A stretch of 64,000 bases of DNA from the NCBI GenBank assembly GCA_963769845.1, contig CAVYNL010000033.1, forward strand, positions 62,001-126,000, in the 5' to 3' direction. Below the pieces are notes generated by a model, which saw nothing but the letters and a program-made list of their open reading frames with translations, was not told the DNA's origin and did not search any database. How positions within the stretch are numbered: the first letter of the stretch is position 1; the number at the start of each line of letters is the position of its first letter. Both the position numbers and the translations under genes were made by a program. Positions 26,551 through 34,677 of this stretch are shown piece after piece. The stretch comes from JBGQMW01 sp963769845. Its GTDB lineage: Archaea; Thermoproteota; Bathyarchaeia; Bathyarchaeales; Bathycorpusculaceae.

Positions 26551-28497
26551 CTAGTCTTCCTCCAAGAACCCCTTCAGAAAAACTGCGTATTCGCAAGGAT
26601 GCTCATTCTGCAACAAAGACTTGATGATCTTTATTTTCCCTTTTCTCCCGTGCGAGATCCTCGAAATTATGTAATCAAGCGTTTTCTTGCGAATACTGCA
26701 AAGCCATGTTTTCTGTCCGGACTTGACCAGCCTATAATACGGGCAGGTCTTGTACTTGAGTGTGAAACCTCCTTCAAAGTATTCGATTTCAACCTCAACG
26801 TCAAGCTCACGGTACATATCAATGATTCTATCACCAGCTTCTCTGATCGTCCACGGATAGTCTTCCGGGAATATCTCATCCATCGGTTCTCTTATTATTT
26901 CGAAAGCCTCTTCTGGCGAGGACGCCGACATTTCATTTATCAATGTCTGCATCAGTTTCTTGCGAGGAAGCGGTTCGAGGATCGGCTTTTCAACTGCTTT
27001 CAGTTTGAAGCTCAGGAGGTTCTGGAAAACTGTCGTTGAAATCTCGTAACCGAGTTCTCTGAACATAGACTCGACGAGCGTGCGCTGACTGTTCATCACT
27101 AGCATGTCAATCTTCTTGAAGATTATCGTGAAATGCTCATCATCTACAAACCTTATTTCCGAATCAGGTTGGACAGATCCCGTGTTCTTAAGGATGTAAG
27201 TCTGCGCAAGCTTCTTGATTTTCTCAGGGTCATTTCTTGCAAGCATGCGGATTGCGTTTGAAACTCGAACCCCCATTGTTCTGTATATTTCGTTGAACCT
27301 CTCCCTATTCGTATCATAGACTTTGGACGCGAAGGAATTGAAGACTTCACGCGGAACTGGAATGACATCCAAGAACTGCCTCCCAACAGTCTGATAAAGA
27401 CTCACTTCAACTATCTGATCGACAAGACTCTGGTCTTCAGCCCCAACGTACTGAAGCGCCACGTTTCCATTTGTTTGTTCGACGGAGAACTTGAGAATCT
27501 TCCACCCGCGAGTTGCCAAGATCACTGAAAGCATTACAATGGAGAGTTTCGCAACTGATGGCGTAGTTGACTGAAATGACACTTCTATCGTCTTATCATC
27601 AACTTCGCCCAGTATTTTGGCCTGCTTGAACCAGTTCATCTTCGTGAACCCAGAAAGCAGGCTTTTCACGAACTCTTTAGGCTCTTTGGGAAGCTCACTT
27701 ACGCCGAGCGCTATCCTGATGTCTTCTAGAAGTGAGCCGAAGCCCGTTATCGGTTCTTCAAGATGCTTTTCAGCCCAATTCATGAATGCAGGTCCGACAA
27801 GCATCAACGTGTTCTTAAACAGGCCGGGAGTCGCGCATGATAATCTTTTTTCAACCTGCTCGCCCAGAGAATCTCCGAACTCCTTTCTCTTCAACGGGTA
27901 CACGTCCTGACGAGTCATCTTGACCGCGATGTCCTCTCCCATCACGCGCATGTCAAAGGAAATCTGCAAACCTTCAAGAATCGTTGACAATTGGAAGGCA
28001 ACGATCTCTGGTAGCCGCTTAAAGGAGTCTGGCCTCAAAATAACCGTATTGTCAAGCTCATTGTGTGATGCAATCTCAAAGAGCCGAGTCAGGCTCTCCA
28101 ATTCCTCAAGAACCATCATGAATTCTCTAAAGTTGGAAGGCTTCTTCCATGCTACAGAACCCTTCAATATTTCGATTGTATTCTTTGCTTCTGCTTTTTG
28201 CTCTGCTATGAAATCCTGAATGGTTTTATCGCCTACGGCGACTTCCAAGAGGCTGTCAATGGTTTTTCTGCTAACAGATGTTAAATTCAAAGCTTGTCTG
28301 AGGTTTGTCTGTTCGTTCACTTTCGCTTTTATGGCGCAGTCATCGCATGAGCCTACTCTCTCAACTCTCAACAATGTCTCAAGCGCTTGTTCAATAGCAC
28401 GGTTCTTCGTGCCGTAGGTTTTAGTCAGCTCTCCAAGCATCTCATCTGTTTTTTTCGTTATCGTTGTATGAAGATGAATTGACAACTGTTTCCCCAA
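26551..28497 (-). CDS. 648-aa ribbon-helix-helix protein with repeated domains and a C-terminal Cys motif, novel
   Basis: No family is recognised over the full length. Residues about 4-45 look like a ribbon-helix-helix DNA-binding domain (LSIHLHTTITKKTDEMLGEL, then AIEQALETLL). A CxxC (SCDDC) follows near residue 53. The middle has at least two, perhaps three, weakly similar alpha/beta segments, each a helix plus strands (around LPEIVAFQLSTILEGLQ, VAKLSIVMLSVILATRGW and LVESMFRELGYEIST). The end carries Cys585, Cys600 and Cys635 (CPYYRL, WLCSI, HPCEYAVF), which resembles metal or Fe-S sensing C-terminal domains of some regulators. The start is TTG 28497. It is directly downstream of the extended GDH gene and behind a palindrome. 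A regulator of the neighbouring nitrogen genes is the best guess. Confidence 0.6.
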   Translation of the reverse strand: MGKQLSIHLHTTITKKTDEMLGELTKTYGTKNRAIEQALETLLRVERVGSCDDCAIKAKVNEQTNLRQALNLTSVSRKTIDSLLEVAVGDKTIQDFIAEQKAEAKNTIEILKGSVAWKKPSNFREFMMVLEELESLTRLFEIASHNELDNTVILRPDSFKRLPEIVAFQLSTILEGLQISFDMRVMGEDIAVKMTRQDVYPLKRKEFGDSLGEQVEKRLSCATPGLFKNTLMLVGPAFMNWAEKHLEEPITGFGSLLEDIRIALGVSELPKEPKEFVKSLLSGFTKMNWFKQAKILGEVDDKTIEVSFQSTTPSVAKLSIVMLSVILATRGWKILKFSVEQTNGNVALQYVGAEDQSLVDQIVEVSLYQTVGRQFLDVIPVPREVFNSFASKVYDTNRERFNEIYRTMGVRVSNAIRMLARNDPEKIKKLAQTYILKNTGSVQPDSEIRFVDDEHFTIIFKKIDMLVMNSQRTLVESMFRELGYEISTTVFQNLLSFKLKAVEKPILEPLPRKKLMQTLINEMSASSPEEAFEIIREPMDEIFPEDYPWTIREAGDRIIDMYRELDVEVEIEYFEGGFTLKYKTCPYYRLVKSGQKTWLCSIRKKTLDYIISRISHGRKGKIKIIKSLLQNEHPCEYAVFLKGFLEED

Positions 28498-28524
28498 TTG
28501 TTTCTAGGAAACGCTTCTATTAAA

Positions 28525-28544
28525 CGTGTGTTCATGAAAACACG
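28525..28544. promoter_or_regulatory. palindrome with TTCATGAA core upstream of the RHH gene
   Basis: CGTGTGTTCATGAAAACACG is a 20-bp near-perfect palindrome (one mismatched pair). It abuts the minus-strand TATA-like CGTTTAATAG (about 28519-28528) of the RHH-protein gene, a position suited to repression. The TGTTCATGAA core recurs at 31431. Confidence 0.5.
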
Positions 28545-28574
28545 CTTCATGTACATAGAAAAAGAAAGTGTGGA

Positions 28575-30359
28575 TTAAGCGCTGACTATCCCGCTCGGCG
28601 CAGCCAAAGGCACGATGGTTTTGCTCCCGCGCAAAAACATTGCTTCTGCGACCCTCTTCACAGCATTCATGTAGGCTGCGACTCGCATGTTCACTTTGTA
28701 CTGCAGAGAGACTGCCAAGACTTCGCTAAATGCGGTTACAATAGTGTGTTCAAGTTTTGTGCGTACTTCTTCTTCTGTCCAATAGTAGTTCATCTGATTC
28801 TGTACTTGTTCAAAGTAGCTGACGATTACGCCGCCTGAATTTGCCAAGATATCTGGGATCACGAAGACTCCGTTCCTGTACAGCACTTCATCGGCTTCAG
28901 GTGTTGTCGGTCCGTTTGCACCTTCAGCTACGATTTTCGCTTTGATCTTACCAGCATTTGCCTTAGTGATTTGGCTCTCCAAAGCTGACGGAACTAGAAT
29001 TTCACAATTCAATTCCAGCAGTTCTTCGTTCGTGACACCCTTGCATCCTTCATATCCAGTGACAGAGCCTGTCTTGTTCTTATGCTCCATCACTTTGCTC
29101 GGGTCAATTCCTTTTGCGTTGTAGACTCCGCCCTTCGAGTCTGAAACTGCTATGATCTTGCAGCCAAGTTCATGTAATAGTCTAGCAGCATGGAATCCAA
29201 CGTTGCCGTAGCCTTGAACGGCAACAGTTGTCCCTTTCAGGTTCAAGTCAAGACACTTCGCTGCTTTAATGACGGTGTACATTAGACCCCTTGATGTTGC
29301 TTCATTTCTCCCAAGCGATCCACCGATGCGCACGGGCTTTCCTGTGACAACACCGAAAGCATTGTGACCTACCATTTGGCTGTATTCATCCATTATCCAA
29401 GCCATTGTCTGAGCATCAGTGTAGACGTCTGGAGCGGGTATGTCAGCGTAAGGTCCTATGTATCTTGCATATGCACGGGCATAGCCTCTGGTCAGTCTTT
29501 CCAGTTCTCCCTGCGACATTCCCTTTGGATTGCATCGAATTCCGCCTTTACCACCGCCCAACGGCAGACCTGTCACTGCGGTCTTCCAAGTCATCCACGC
29601 TGACAGTGCTACCACTTCGTCAAGCGTTAGTTCCGGATGATATCTTATGCCGCCTTTCGTTGGCCCTAGTGCATCATTGTATTGAACTCGGTAACCCGTG
29701 AAGACTTGAATACTTCCATCATCCATGACTACCGGAATGTTGACTATGATTGTACGCATCGGGCGTTTGAGCATTTCGTGGACCCCAGGATCCAAGTTCA
29801 GTTTTTGTGCAGCCATGTCCAACAGTTTCAGCACTGCCTCGTAAGGGTTCGGCGATGCTACGACCGAAGCCAGGGTTTCGAGTTTGATTGACACTGAGGT
29901 TTGAAGTTTTTCAACAAGGTTCTGGAAATTTTCTCTTGCAGCTTCGCCGTTGCCGACTGTGCTGCCGAAAAACCAAAGGTATGATTCGATAATGACTTCG
30001 GGTCTCTTGGTTGTGAAGGAACCTGCTGGAGCCATTTTGGGGTTCTCTGAGAAGTAGTCGACTAGCACCCGGAGCATGTTTATCTCTTCTTTCGAGAGTG
30101 AACGACATTTTCTGAGCGGCTGTGGTGCTTCGACCTGGATGTATTCTATTTCTTTGATTTTTCTTTCGAGTTCTTCGAATATCTTTGCTGCATCTGCTTC
30201 TGGGATGCCGAAGTTCTCAGCATATGTAGTTGTTAACGCATAGTGAGCTGTGGTGTAGCTTTCGATCTTCGCAGTCAGTTCGGGTTTCTCTGCAAAGAAG
30301 TCTGCGATTAGTTTTACCATTCCAAGTTCGCGCCCTGAGAGTTCGACTGAGCTTAACAT
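28575..30359 (-). CDS. glutamate dehydrogenase with duplicated N-terminal extension
   Basis: The core (about residues 171-594) is a complete hexameric-type glutamate dehydrogenase: GPTKGGIRYHP, the catalytic lysine in GGGKGGIRCNP, PAPDVYTD, the Rossmann GYGNVGFHAARLL and EGANGPTTPEAD. About 170 residues precede it, not found in ordinary GDH. They consist of two related helical units, residues 7-77 and 88-162, sharing S-x2-E-x2-M-x3-L-x-D-F/Y-F, an S-x-TT, an FG and a closing charged helix. These may bind an effector or partner. A normal GDH lies at 33239. The gene is divergent from the KaiC-like gene over an inverted repeat. The frame start ATG 30359 follows a TATA-like CTATATTTG (about 30401-30410). 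Confidence 0.92.
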   Translation of the reverse strand: MLSSVELSGRELGMVKLIADFFAEKPELTAKIESYTTAHYALTTTYAENFGIPEADAAKIFEELERKIKEIEYIQVEAPQPLRKCRSLSKEEINMLRVLVDYFSENPKMAPAGSFTTKRPEVIIESYLWFFGSTVGNGEAARENFQNLVEKLQTSVSIKLETLASVVASPNPYEAVLKLLDMAAQKLNLDPGVHEMLKRPMRTIIVNIPVVMDDGSIQVFTGYRVQYNDALGPTKGGIRYHPELTLDEVVALSAWMTWKTAVTGLPLGGGKGGIRCNPKGMSQGELERLTRGYARAYARYIGPYADIPAPDVYTDAQTMAWIMDEYSQMVGHNAFGVVTGKPVRIGGSLGRNEATSRGLMYTVIKAAKCLDLNLKGTTVAVQGYGNVGFHAARLLHELGCKIIAVSDSKGGVYNAKGIDPSKVMEHKNKTGSVTGYEGCKGVTNEELLELNCEILVPSALESQITKANAGKIKAKIVAEGANGPTTPEADEVLYRNGVFVIPDILANSGGVIVSYFEQVQNQMNYYWTEEEVRTKLEHTIVTAFSEVLAVSLQYKVNMRVAAYMNAVKRVAEAMFLRGSKTIVPLAAPSGIVSA

Positions 30360-30427
30360 TACTCTTCATCTCCATTTCTAGAAGATACTTAATGTCATGT
30401 TCAAATATAGAAACCTTATGTACACAA

Positions 30428-30443
30428 TGTTCACACTTGAACA
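30428..30443. promoter_or_regulatory. TGTTCA-N4-TGAACA inverted repeat between divergent promoters
   Basis: TGTTCACACTTGAACA has perfect 6-bp arms. It lies between the extended-GDH promoter (minus strand, TATA about 30401-30410, itself overlapping another TGTTCA at 30398-30403) and the KaiC-like gene promoter (plus strand, about 30474-30482). It is a good candidate operator for both. Confidence 0.5.
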
Positions 30444-30515
30444 GCGCAACACATGCTTTCCGACTAACCTAAACGTTTTTAACATTGCCAGCGAAACAAA
30501 CAAGGGAGACCTGCC

Positions 30516-31256
30516 GTGGAAAAAGAAGACGAAAAGAGGCTGTCGACTGGCGTAAAATCGTTAGACAGAGTTTTGGGAGGTGGACTTTTTCTGGGAGAGA
30601 ACGTTGTGTGGGAAGTGGAGTCCGCAACGTTCGCTCGAGAATTTCTTTATGCTTTTATGAGACAGGGCATTGTTGAAGGAAACCAAGTGCTCTATCTTGA
30701 CTTCATATATCCTCCACAGGCTTTATTGCTGCAGTTGAAACCGTTGGTTATGACTCTTCCGAAGGATTGGCAGGATAGGCTTCTTGTGTTGGACTGTTTC
30801 TCAGAATCTTCAGGTCAGGGAGAATTAGTATTTGTTGATTTCTATGACAAGGCACCGTCTTGGATAAGAAAAGTTCCGAGCTCAAAAGATCCAGAACAGT
30901 TTCACAGATTCTTTGGAAGAATCGAAAGAGAATTCGTCACGCCGGGAACAAGACTTGTCTTCAACAGTCTGTCCCTAATGGAACACGTGTGGGGAAATGA
31001 AGCCGTAAGAGCGTTCTTCAGTCACGTCTGCCCCGCGCTATACGCGTATAGAACATTAGCCTACTGGACAATAGCCAAGAACGCCCATCCCAAAGAATTC
31101 TGCGCCCTGATAGAACACATAACACAAGTCGTTGTCGATCTAACCAAAGAAGGAGAAAAGAGGTTTCTGGAAGTCAGAAAGGCCGGCAGCAGATATGATC
31201 CACAGACATATCAACGTCGAGAATACTCGGTTGACGGCCTCAAAATCGAATTCTGA
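30516..31256 (+). CDS. KaiC/RadA-superfamily protein with degenerate Walker motifs
   Basis: A 246-residue RecA-fold protein. The start LSTGVKSLDRVLGGGLFLGE is the classic KaiC/RAD55 N-terminus, but the following P-loop (normally G-x4-GKT/S) reads WEVESATFAREFLY, with no lysine or GKT. The Walker B strand ends RLVFNSLSLMEH, with Asn where Asp is usual. The C-terminal TQVVVDLTKEGEKRFLEVRKA matches the KaiC-like end. It is therefore unlikely to hydrolyse ATP and may be a regulatory or scaffold protein. The start is GTG 30516 after GGGAGACCTGCC. It is divergent from the extended GDH gene and upstream of the glutamate synthase domain gene. Confidence 0.8.
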   Translation: MEKEDEKRLSTGVKSLDRVLGGGLFLGENVVWEVESATFAREFLYAFMRQGIVEGNQVLYLDFIYPPQALLLQLKPLVMTLPKDWQDRLLVLDCFSESSGQGELVFVDFYDKAPSWIRKVPSSKDPEQFHRFFGRIEREFVTPGTRLVFNSLSLMEHVWGNEAVRAFFSHVCPALYAYRTLAYWTIAKNAHPKEFCALIEHITQVVVDLTKEGEKRFLEVRKAGSRYDPQTYQRREYSVDGLKIEF

Positions 31257-31430
31257 CTTGCCACCTATCCTAATTTCTGGTGCCCTCGAAGACATCCTGA
31301 AAACGGCAACCTTCTGATCTGATAAGCTAATCATATTTGGATCAAAAAGTAAACTAGGGGAGTAGGCTGTGAGAGAACAAAAACACTCCGCGACGTCTGA
31401 CAATCTCATCGAAAGTGCGTGAATTTTCCA

Positions 31431-31446
31431 TGTTCATGAATGTTCA
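31431..31446. promoter_or_regulatory. TGTTCA direct repeat upstream of the glutamate synthase domain gene
   Basis: TGTTCATGAATGTTCA holds two direct TGTTCA copies and a TTCATGAA palindrome. About 25 bp on lies the probable promoter: CTTTAAGTAAA (about 31457-31467) and the 6-2-6 palindrome AGGCTTAAAAGCCT (31468-31481). The 5' leader would be about 45 nt with GGAGGAAG before ATG 31537. The 280 bp before it (31257-31536) hold no gene. Confidence 0.5.
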
Positions 31447-31536
31447 CAAAACACCATCTTTAAGTAAAGGCTTAAAAGCCTACGTAAAGTACTCTCCTAG
31501 TTCTGAAACAATGTTGGAGAATGGAGGAAGAATCAA

Positions 31537-33144
31537 ATGACTGAGCGCGTACACAAAAATAGTTCGTACCTGAACGGCAAGTCGACAACAGGAACACAGA
31601 CAAGAGTGAAGGACACAAGCCCCACAAGCGGAATGTGCCCAATTTGCATCCGTGACTGCCCGTTCCTCTGCGAAATAAGTCTCTCAGCCTTCAGAGGAAG
31701 AGAAGCACTCTATCCAGACCCAGCGCAATTCGGCTACAGCACAGCAGGAGCACTCAAAGATTTCGGACTGGACTGGTCAAACTTCAACATACAGGCAGGT
31801 CTCTTCGAAGCAGAAGGAATTGAACCAAACTCAGACCTAACCATATTTCCGAATGTCAACATAGAAACAAAAGTCGGAGGCATACCATTGAAAATCCCAA
31901 TTCTAAACGGAGCCTTCGGCTCAACAGATGTTGCTAGACTGAATTGGGAAGGACTAGCAATAGGCACCGCAATCTCTGGCGCATCGATAATCGTCGGTGA
32001 AAACGTATGCGGAATGGACCCTGAAGCTACAATCACGAATGGAAAAGTCACAGATTCAAAGGAGCTGAAACGCAGAGTTGATCTATTCAGAAAGTTCTGG
32101 GATGAAAAACACGGAGAAATAGTTGTTCAGACAAATGTTGAAGACCAAAGACTCGGCGTTGACGTCTATGCTATCTCAAAACTTGAAGTTAATGTCATCG
32201 AAAGAAAATGGGGCCAAGGAGCAAAAGCCATTGGAGGAGAAGTGCGAGTAAGAGACCTTGAAAAGGCCAAGCTGTTGAAGAAAAGAGGATATATTGTAAT
32301 TCCAGACCCTGAAGACCCAACGGTTCAACAAGCCTTCAAAGACGGTGTGTTCAAATCCTTCGAAAGACACAGCAGAGTAGGCATACCAAAAGAAAAGAAC
32401 TTCATAGAAGACATTGAGTGGTTAAGAAAACAAGGTGCAAAATACGTAACCTTGAAAACGGGAGCATACAGACCTTCAGCTGTTGCATGGACGATGAAAA
32501 TGGCGTCAGAAGCCAAGATCAATTATGTGTCGTTCGATGGAGCAGCAGGTGGAACAGGCATGAGCCCCGTGCCCATGATGGACGAGATGAGCATTCCAAC
32601 AGTCTACTTGGAAGCCATAGTTCTAAAATGTGCACAGATACTAAAGAAAAAAGGACGCCACGTTCCAGACCTTATCATGGCAGGAGGCTTCATAGAAGAA
32701 ACGTCCATTTTCAAGGCAATCGCAATGAGCAACTATGGAAGCGGCCCATTTGTAAAAGCCGTCTTGATGGGACGTTCGCCAATAACCGCTGCCTTTAAGG
32801 GAAGCTACTTTAGGCAACTGGCTGAGGAGGGCAAATTACCTAAATCATTTGCGGACAAATTCGGCGCCACACCGGAAAAATTCTTCATCGCTACACCAGA
32901 ACTGAAAACAAAATACGGTGAACGATTTAAAGAAATACCATGGGAATCAGTTGCGGTCTACACCTACTTGACTGATCGCGTTGGCGTTGGACTCAAACAA
33001 CTCTTGGCAGGCAACAGAAAATGGAAGCTGGAACTGATTAACAGAAATGACCTAATGAGTCTCTCAGAGAGAGCAACAAAAGTCACAGGAATACCAATGC
33101 CCGACGAATTTGAAAAAGACGCAATAGAAAGAATTCTAGACTAG
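31537..33144 (+). CDS. FMN-binding glutamate synthase domain protein
   Basis: A 535-residue protein corresponding to the FMN-binding synthase domain of GltB, without the N-terminal glutaminase (class II amidotransferase) or the GXGXG domain. A short N-terminal Cys cluster, CPICIRDCPFLCEIS, could hold a 4Fe-4S centre. FMN/2-oxoglutarate site features are FDGAAGGTGMSPVP, DLIMAGGFIEETSIF and GPFVKAVLMGRSP. In archaea such proteins pair with separate subunits to make glutamate; none of these partners is in the window. It is flanked by two glutamate dehydrogenases, so a role in ammonium or glutamate metabolism is likely. A pyrimidine tract terminates it before the second GDH. Confidence 0.88.
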   Translation: MTERVHKNSSYLNGKSTTGTQTRVKDTSPTSGMCPICIRDCPFLCEISLSAFRGREALYPDPAQFGYSTAGALKDFGLDWSNFNIQAGLFEAEGIEPNSDLTIFPNVNIETKVGGIPLKIPILNGAFGSTDVARLNWEGLAIGTAISGASIIVGENVCGMDPEATITNGKVTDSKELKRRVDLFRKFWDEKHGEIVVQTNVEDQRLGVDVYAISKLEVNVIERKWGQGAKAIGGEVRVRDLEKAKLLKKRGYIVIPDPEDPTVQQAFKDGVFKSFERHSRVGIPKEKNFIEDIEWLRKQGAKYVTLKTGAYRPSAVAWTMKMASEAKINYVSFDGAAGGTGMSPVPMMDEMSIPTVYLEAIVLKCAQILKKKGRHVPDLIMAGGFIEETSIFKAIAMSNYGSGPFVKAVLMGRSPITAAFKGSYFRQLAEEGKLPKSFADKFGATPEKFFIATPELKTKYGERFKEIPWESVAVYTYLTDRVGVGLKQLLAGNRKWKLELINRNDLMSLSERATKVTGIPMPDEFEKDAIERILD

Positions 33145-33150
33145 TACATT

Positions 33151-33170
33151 CCTTCTTTTCTTTTCTTTTT
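33151..33170 (+). terminator. T-rich terminator after the glutamate synthase domain gene
   Basis: CCTTCTTTTCTTTTCTTTTT directly follows the stop at 33144. Oligo-T tracts like this act as intrinsic terminators in archaea. Confidence 0.5.
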
Positions 33171-33175
33171 ACGAA

Positions 33176-33198
33176 AGTTCACAGTAATCCTTAAATCA
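33176..33198 (+). promoter_or_regulatory. promoter of the second GDH with a GTTCA half-site
   Basis: AGTTCACAG (33176-33184) precedes the TATA-like CTTAAATCAT (about 33190-33199). The GTTCA half-site resembles the TGTTCA motif of the three other upstream regions in this island and lies at a similar distance from the TATA box. Confidence 0.4.
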
Positions 33199-33238
33199 TA
33201 CATTCTAACAAGCTGACTCCGCAATAGGGGAAATTACT

Positions 33239-34489
33239 ATGGGAAAAGAACAATCGCCATATTCAGTCGCATTGGAACAGCTAAGACTCGCCGCTGAAAA
33301 GCTGAAACTTGACCCTGGGATACATGCAATGTTGAAAGTTCCCAAAAGGTCTCTGACTGTTGCAGTATCGACCAAAATGGACAATGGCAAGATCGGAGTT
33401 TTCCAAGGCTGTCGTGTACAGCACATGGACGCAAGAGGGCCATTCAAAGGCGGCATACGATATCACCCAAATGTAACCTTAGATGAAGTCACTGCACTAT
33501 CAATGTGGATGACATGGAAATGCTCAGTCATGGACATTCCTTACGGCGGAGCAAAGGGCGGCATCTGCTGCAACCCAAAAGAGATGTCCAGAAACGAACT
33601 AGAGAATATGACGAGACGTTACACAAGCATGATTTTTGACATCATCGGACCATATCGCGATGTCCCTGCGCCTGACGTTTACACTGACTCACAAACAATG
33701 GCTTGGATAATGGATACTTATAGCCAGCGCGAGGGCTACAGCGTCCCGGAGTGCGTCACGGGAAAGCCCATTAGCGTTGGCGGTTCTGAAGGGCGTAATG
33801 AAGCAACATCACTAGGAGCTGACATATGCGCCAGAGAAGCATGCAAACAACTAAACATGAAGATCAAAGGGGCAACGGTCGCAGTTCAAGGCTACGGCAA
33901 CGTTGGCTGGAACGCAGCCAAGATCGCTCATGATTGGGGTGCAAAAATTCTGGCAGTGAGCGACTCAATGGGCGGTATCTACTGCAAAGAAGGGCTGAAT
34001 CCCTACAAAGTATACGAACACAAACAGAAAACGGGATCCGTGGTCAACTTCAAAGGATCTGAAAAGATGACGAACGAAGAAGTGCTTGAGACAAAATGCG
34101 ACATACTCATACCAGCAGCTTTGGAAAATGCCATTACAGGAACCAATGCAGACAACGTAAAGGCAAAGATAGTAGCTGAAGGCGCAAACGGCCCAACAAC
34201 GCCAGAAGCTGACAAAATACTCCACGAAAAGAGAATATTTCTCATCCCGGACATTTTGGCTAACGCGGGCGGAGTGACGGTAAGCTACTACGAATGGGTT
34301 CAGAACTTGGAACGCGAACATTGGCCATTGAATGAGGTAAATGAGAAACTGGAAACCAAGATGGTAAAGGCTTTCAATGACGTATACAACGTTTCAAGGA
34401 AAGAAAAATCTGATATGCGACTCGCAGCTTTGATGCTTGGCGTTGGCAGAGTGGCTGATGCGATCAAGACACTGGGCCTCTGGCCATAG
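33239..34489 (+). CDS. gdhA: glutamate dehydrogenase
   Basis: Reversible NAD(P)-linked amination of 2-oxoglutarate. It has 416 residues, the standard hexameric GDH length: GPFKGGIRYHP, catalytic lysine in GGAKGGICCNP, PAPDVYTDSQTMAW, Rossmann GYGNVGWNAAKIA and EGANGPTTPEADKIL. It is clearly paralogous to the core of the extended GDH at 28575 but without that extension. The ATG at 33239 follows GGGGAAATTACT. An oligo-T terminator follows. Having two GDH genes within 3 kb suggests different directions or cofactors; this cannot be read with confidence from the motif. Confidence 0.95.
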   Translation: MGKEQSPYSVALEQLRLAAEKLKLDPGIHAMLKVPKRSLTVAVSTKMDNGKIGVFQGCRVQHMDARGPFKGGIRYHPNVTLDEVTALSMWMTWKCSVMDIPYGGAKGGICCNPKEMSRNELENMTRRYTSMIFDIIGPYRDVPAPDVYTDSQTMAWIMDTYSQREGYSVPECVTGKPISVGGSEGRNEATSLGADICAREACKQLNMKIKGATVAVQGYGNVGWNAAKIAHDWGAKILAVSDSMGGIYCKEGLNPYKVYEHKQKTGSVVNFKGSEKMTNEEVLETKCDILIPAALENAITGTNADNVKAKIVAEGANGPTTPEADKILHEKRIFLIPDILANAGGVTVSYYEWVQNLEREHWPLNEVNEKLETKMVKAFNDVYNVSRKEKSDMRLAALMLGVGRVADAIKTLGLWP

Positions 34490-34508
34490 GAACACACAAA
34501 CTCCCGAC

Positions 34509-34525
34509 TTTCCTTTTTTTGTTTT
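34509..34525 (+). terminator. T-rich terminator after gdhA
   Basis: TTTCCTTTTTTTGTTTT begins 20 bp after the gdhA stop and would end the transcript before the GINS-MCM unit. Confidence 0.5.
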
Positions 34526-34677
34526 GACCGAGATACAGCGCAATTTCTGCGATGCCAGAGTACTACTCTTGACGATTGGCGTCTAAGGCATTGTCTTTCC
34601 AAATCAACTCGCGCTTTTCAACTACAGTCTTTATATTCCTTTGTCTCTTAGCTTACAAACCGCGGGGAGATAGGAGA

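Noticed and set aside
31468..31481. AGGCTTAAAAGCCT palindrome as a separate operator
   Set aside because: It lies where the TATA element and start site should be, so promoter composition may explain it; kept only as a note under the 31431 motif.
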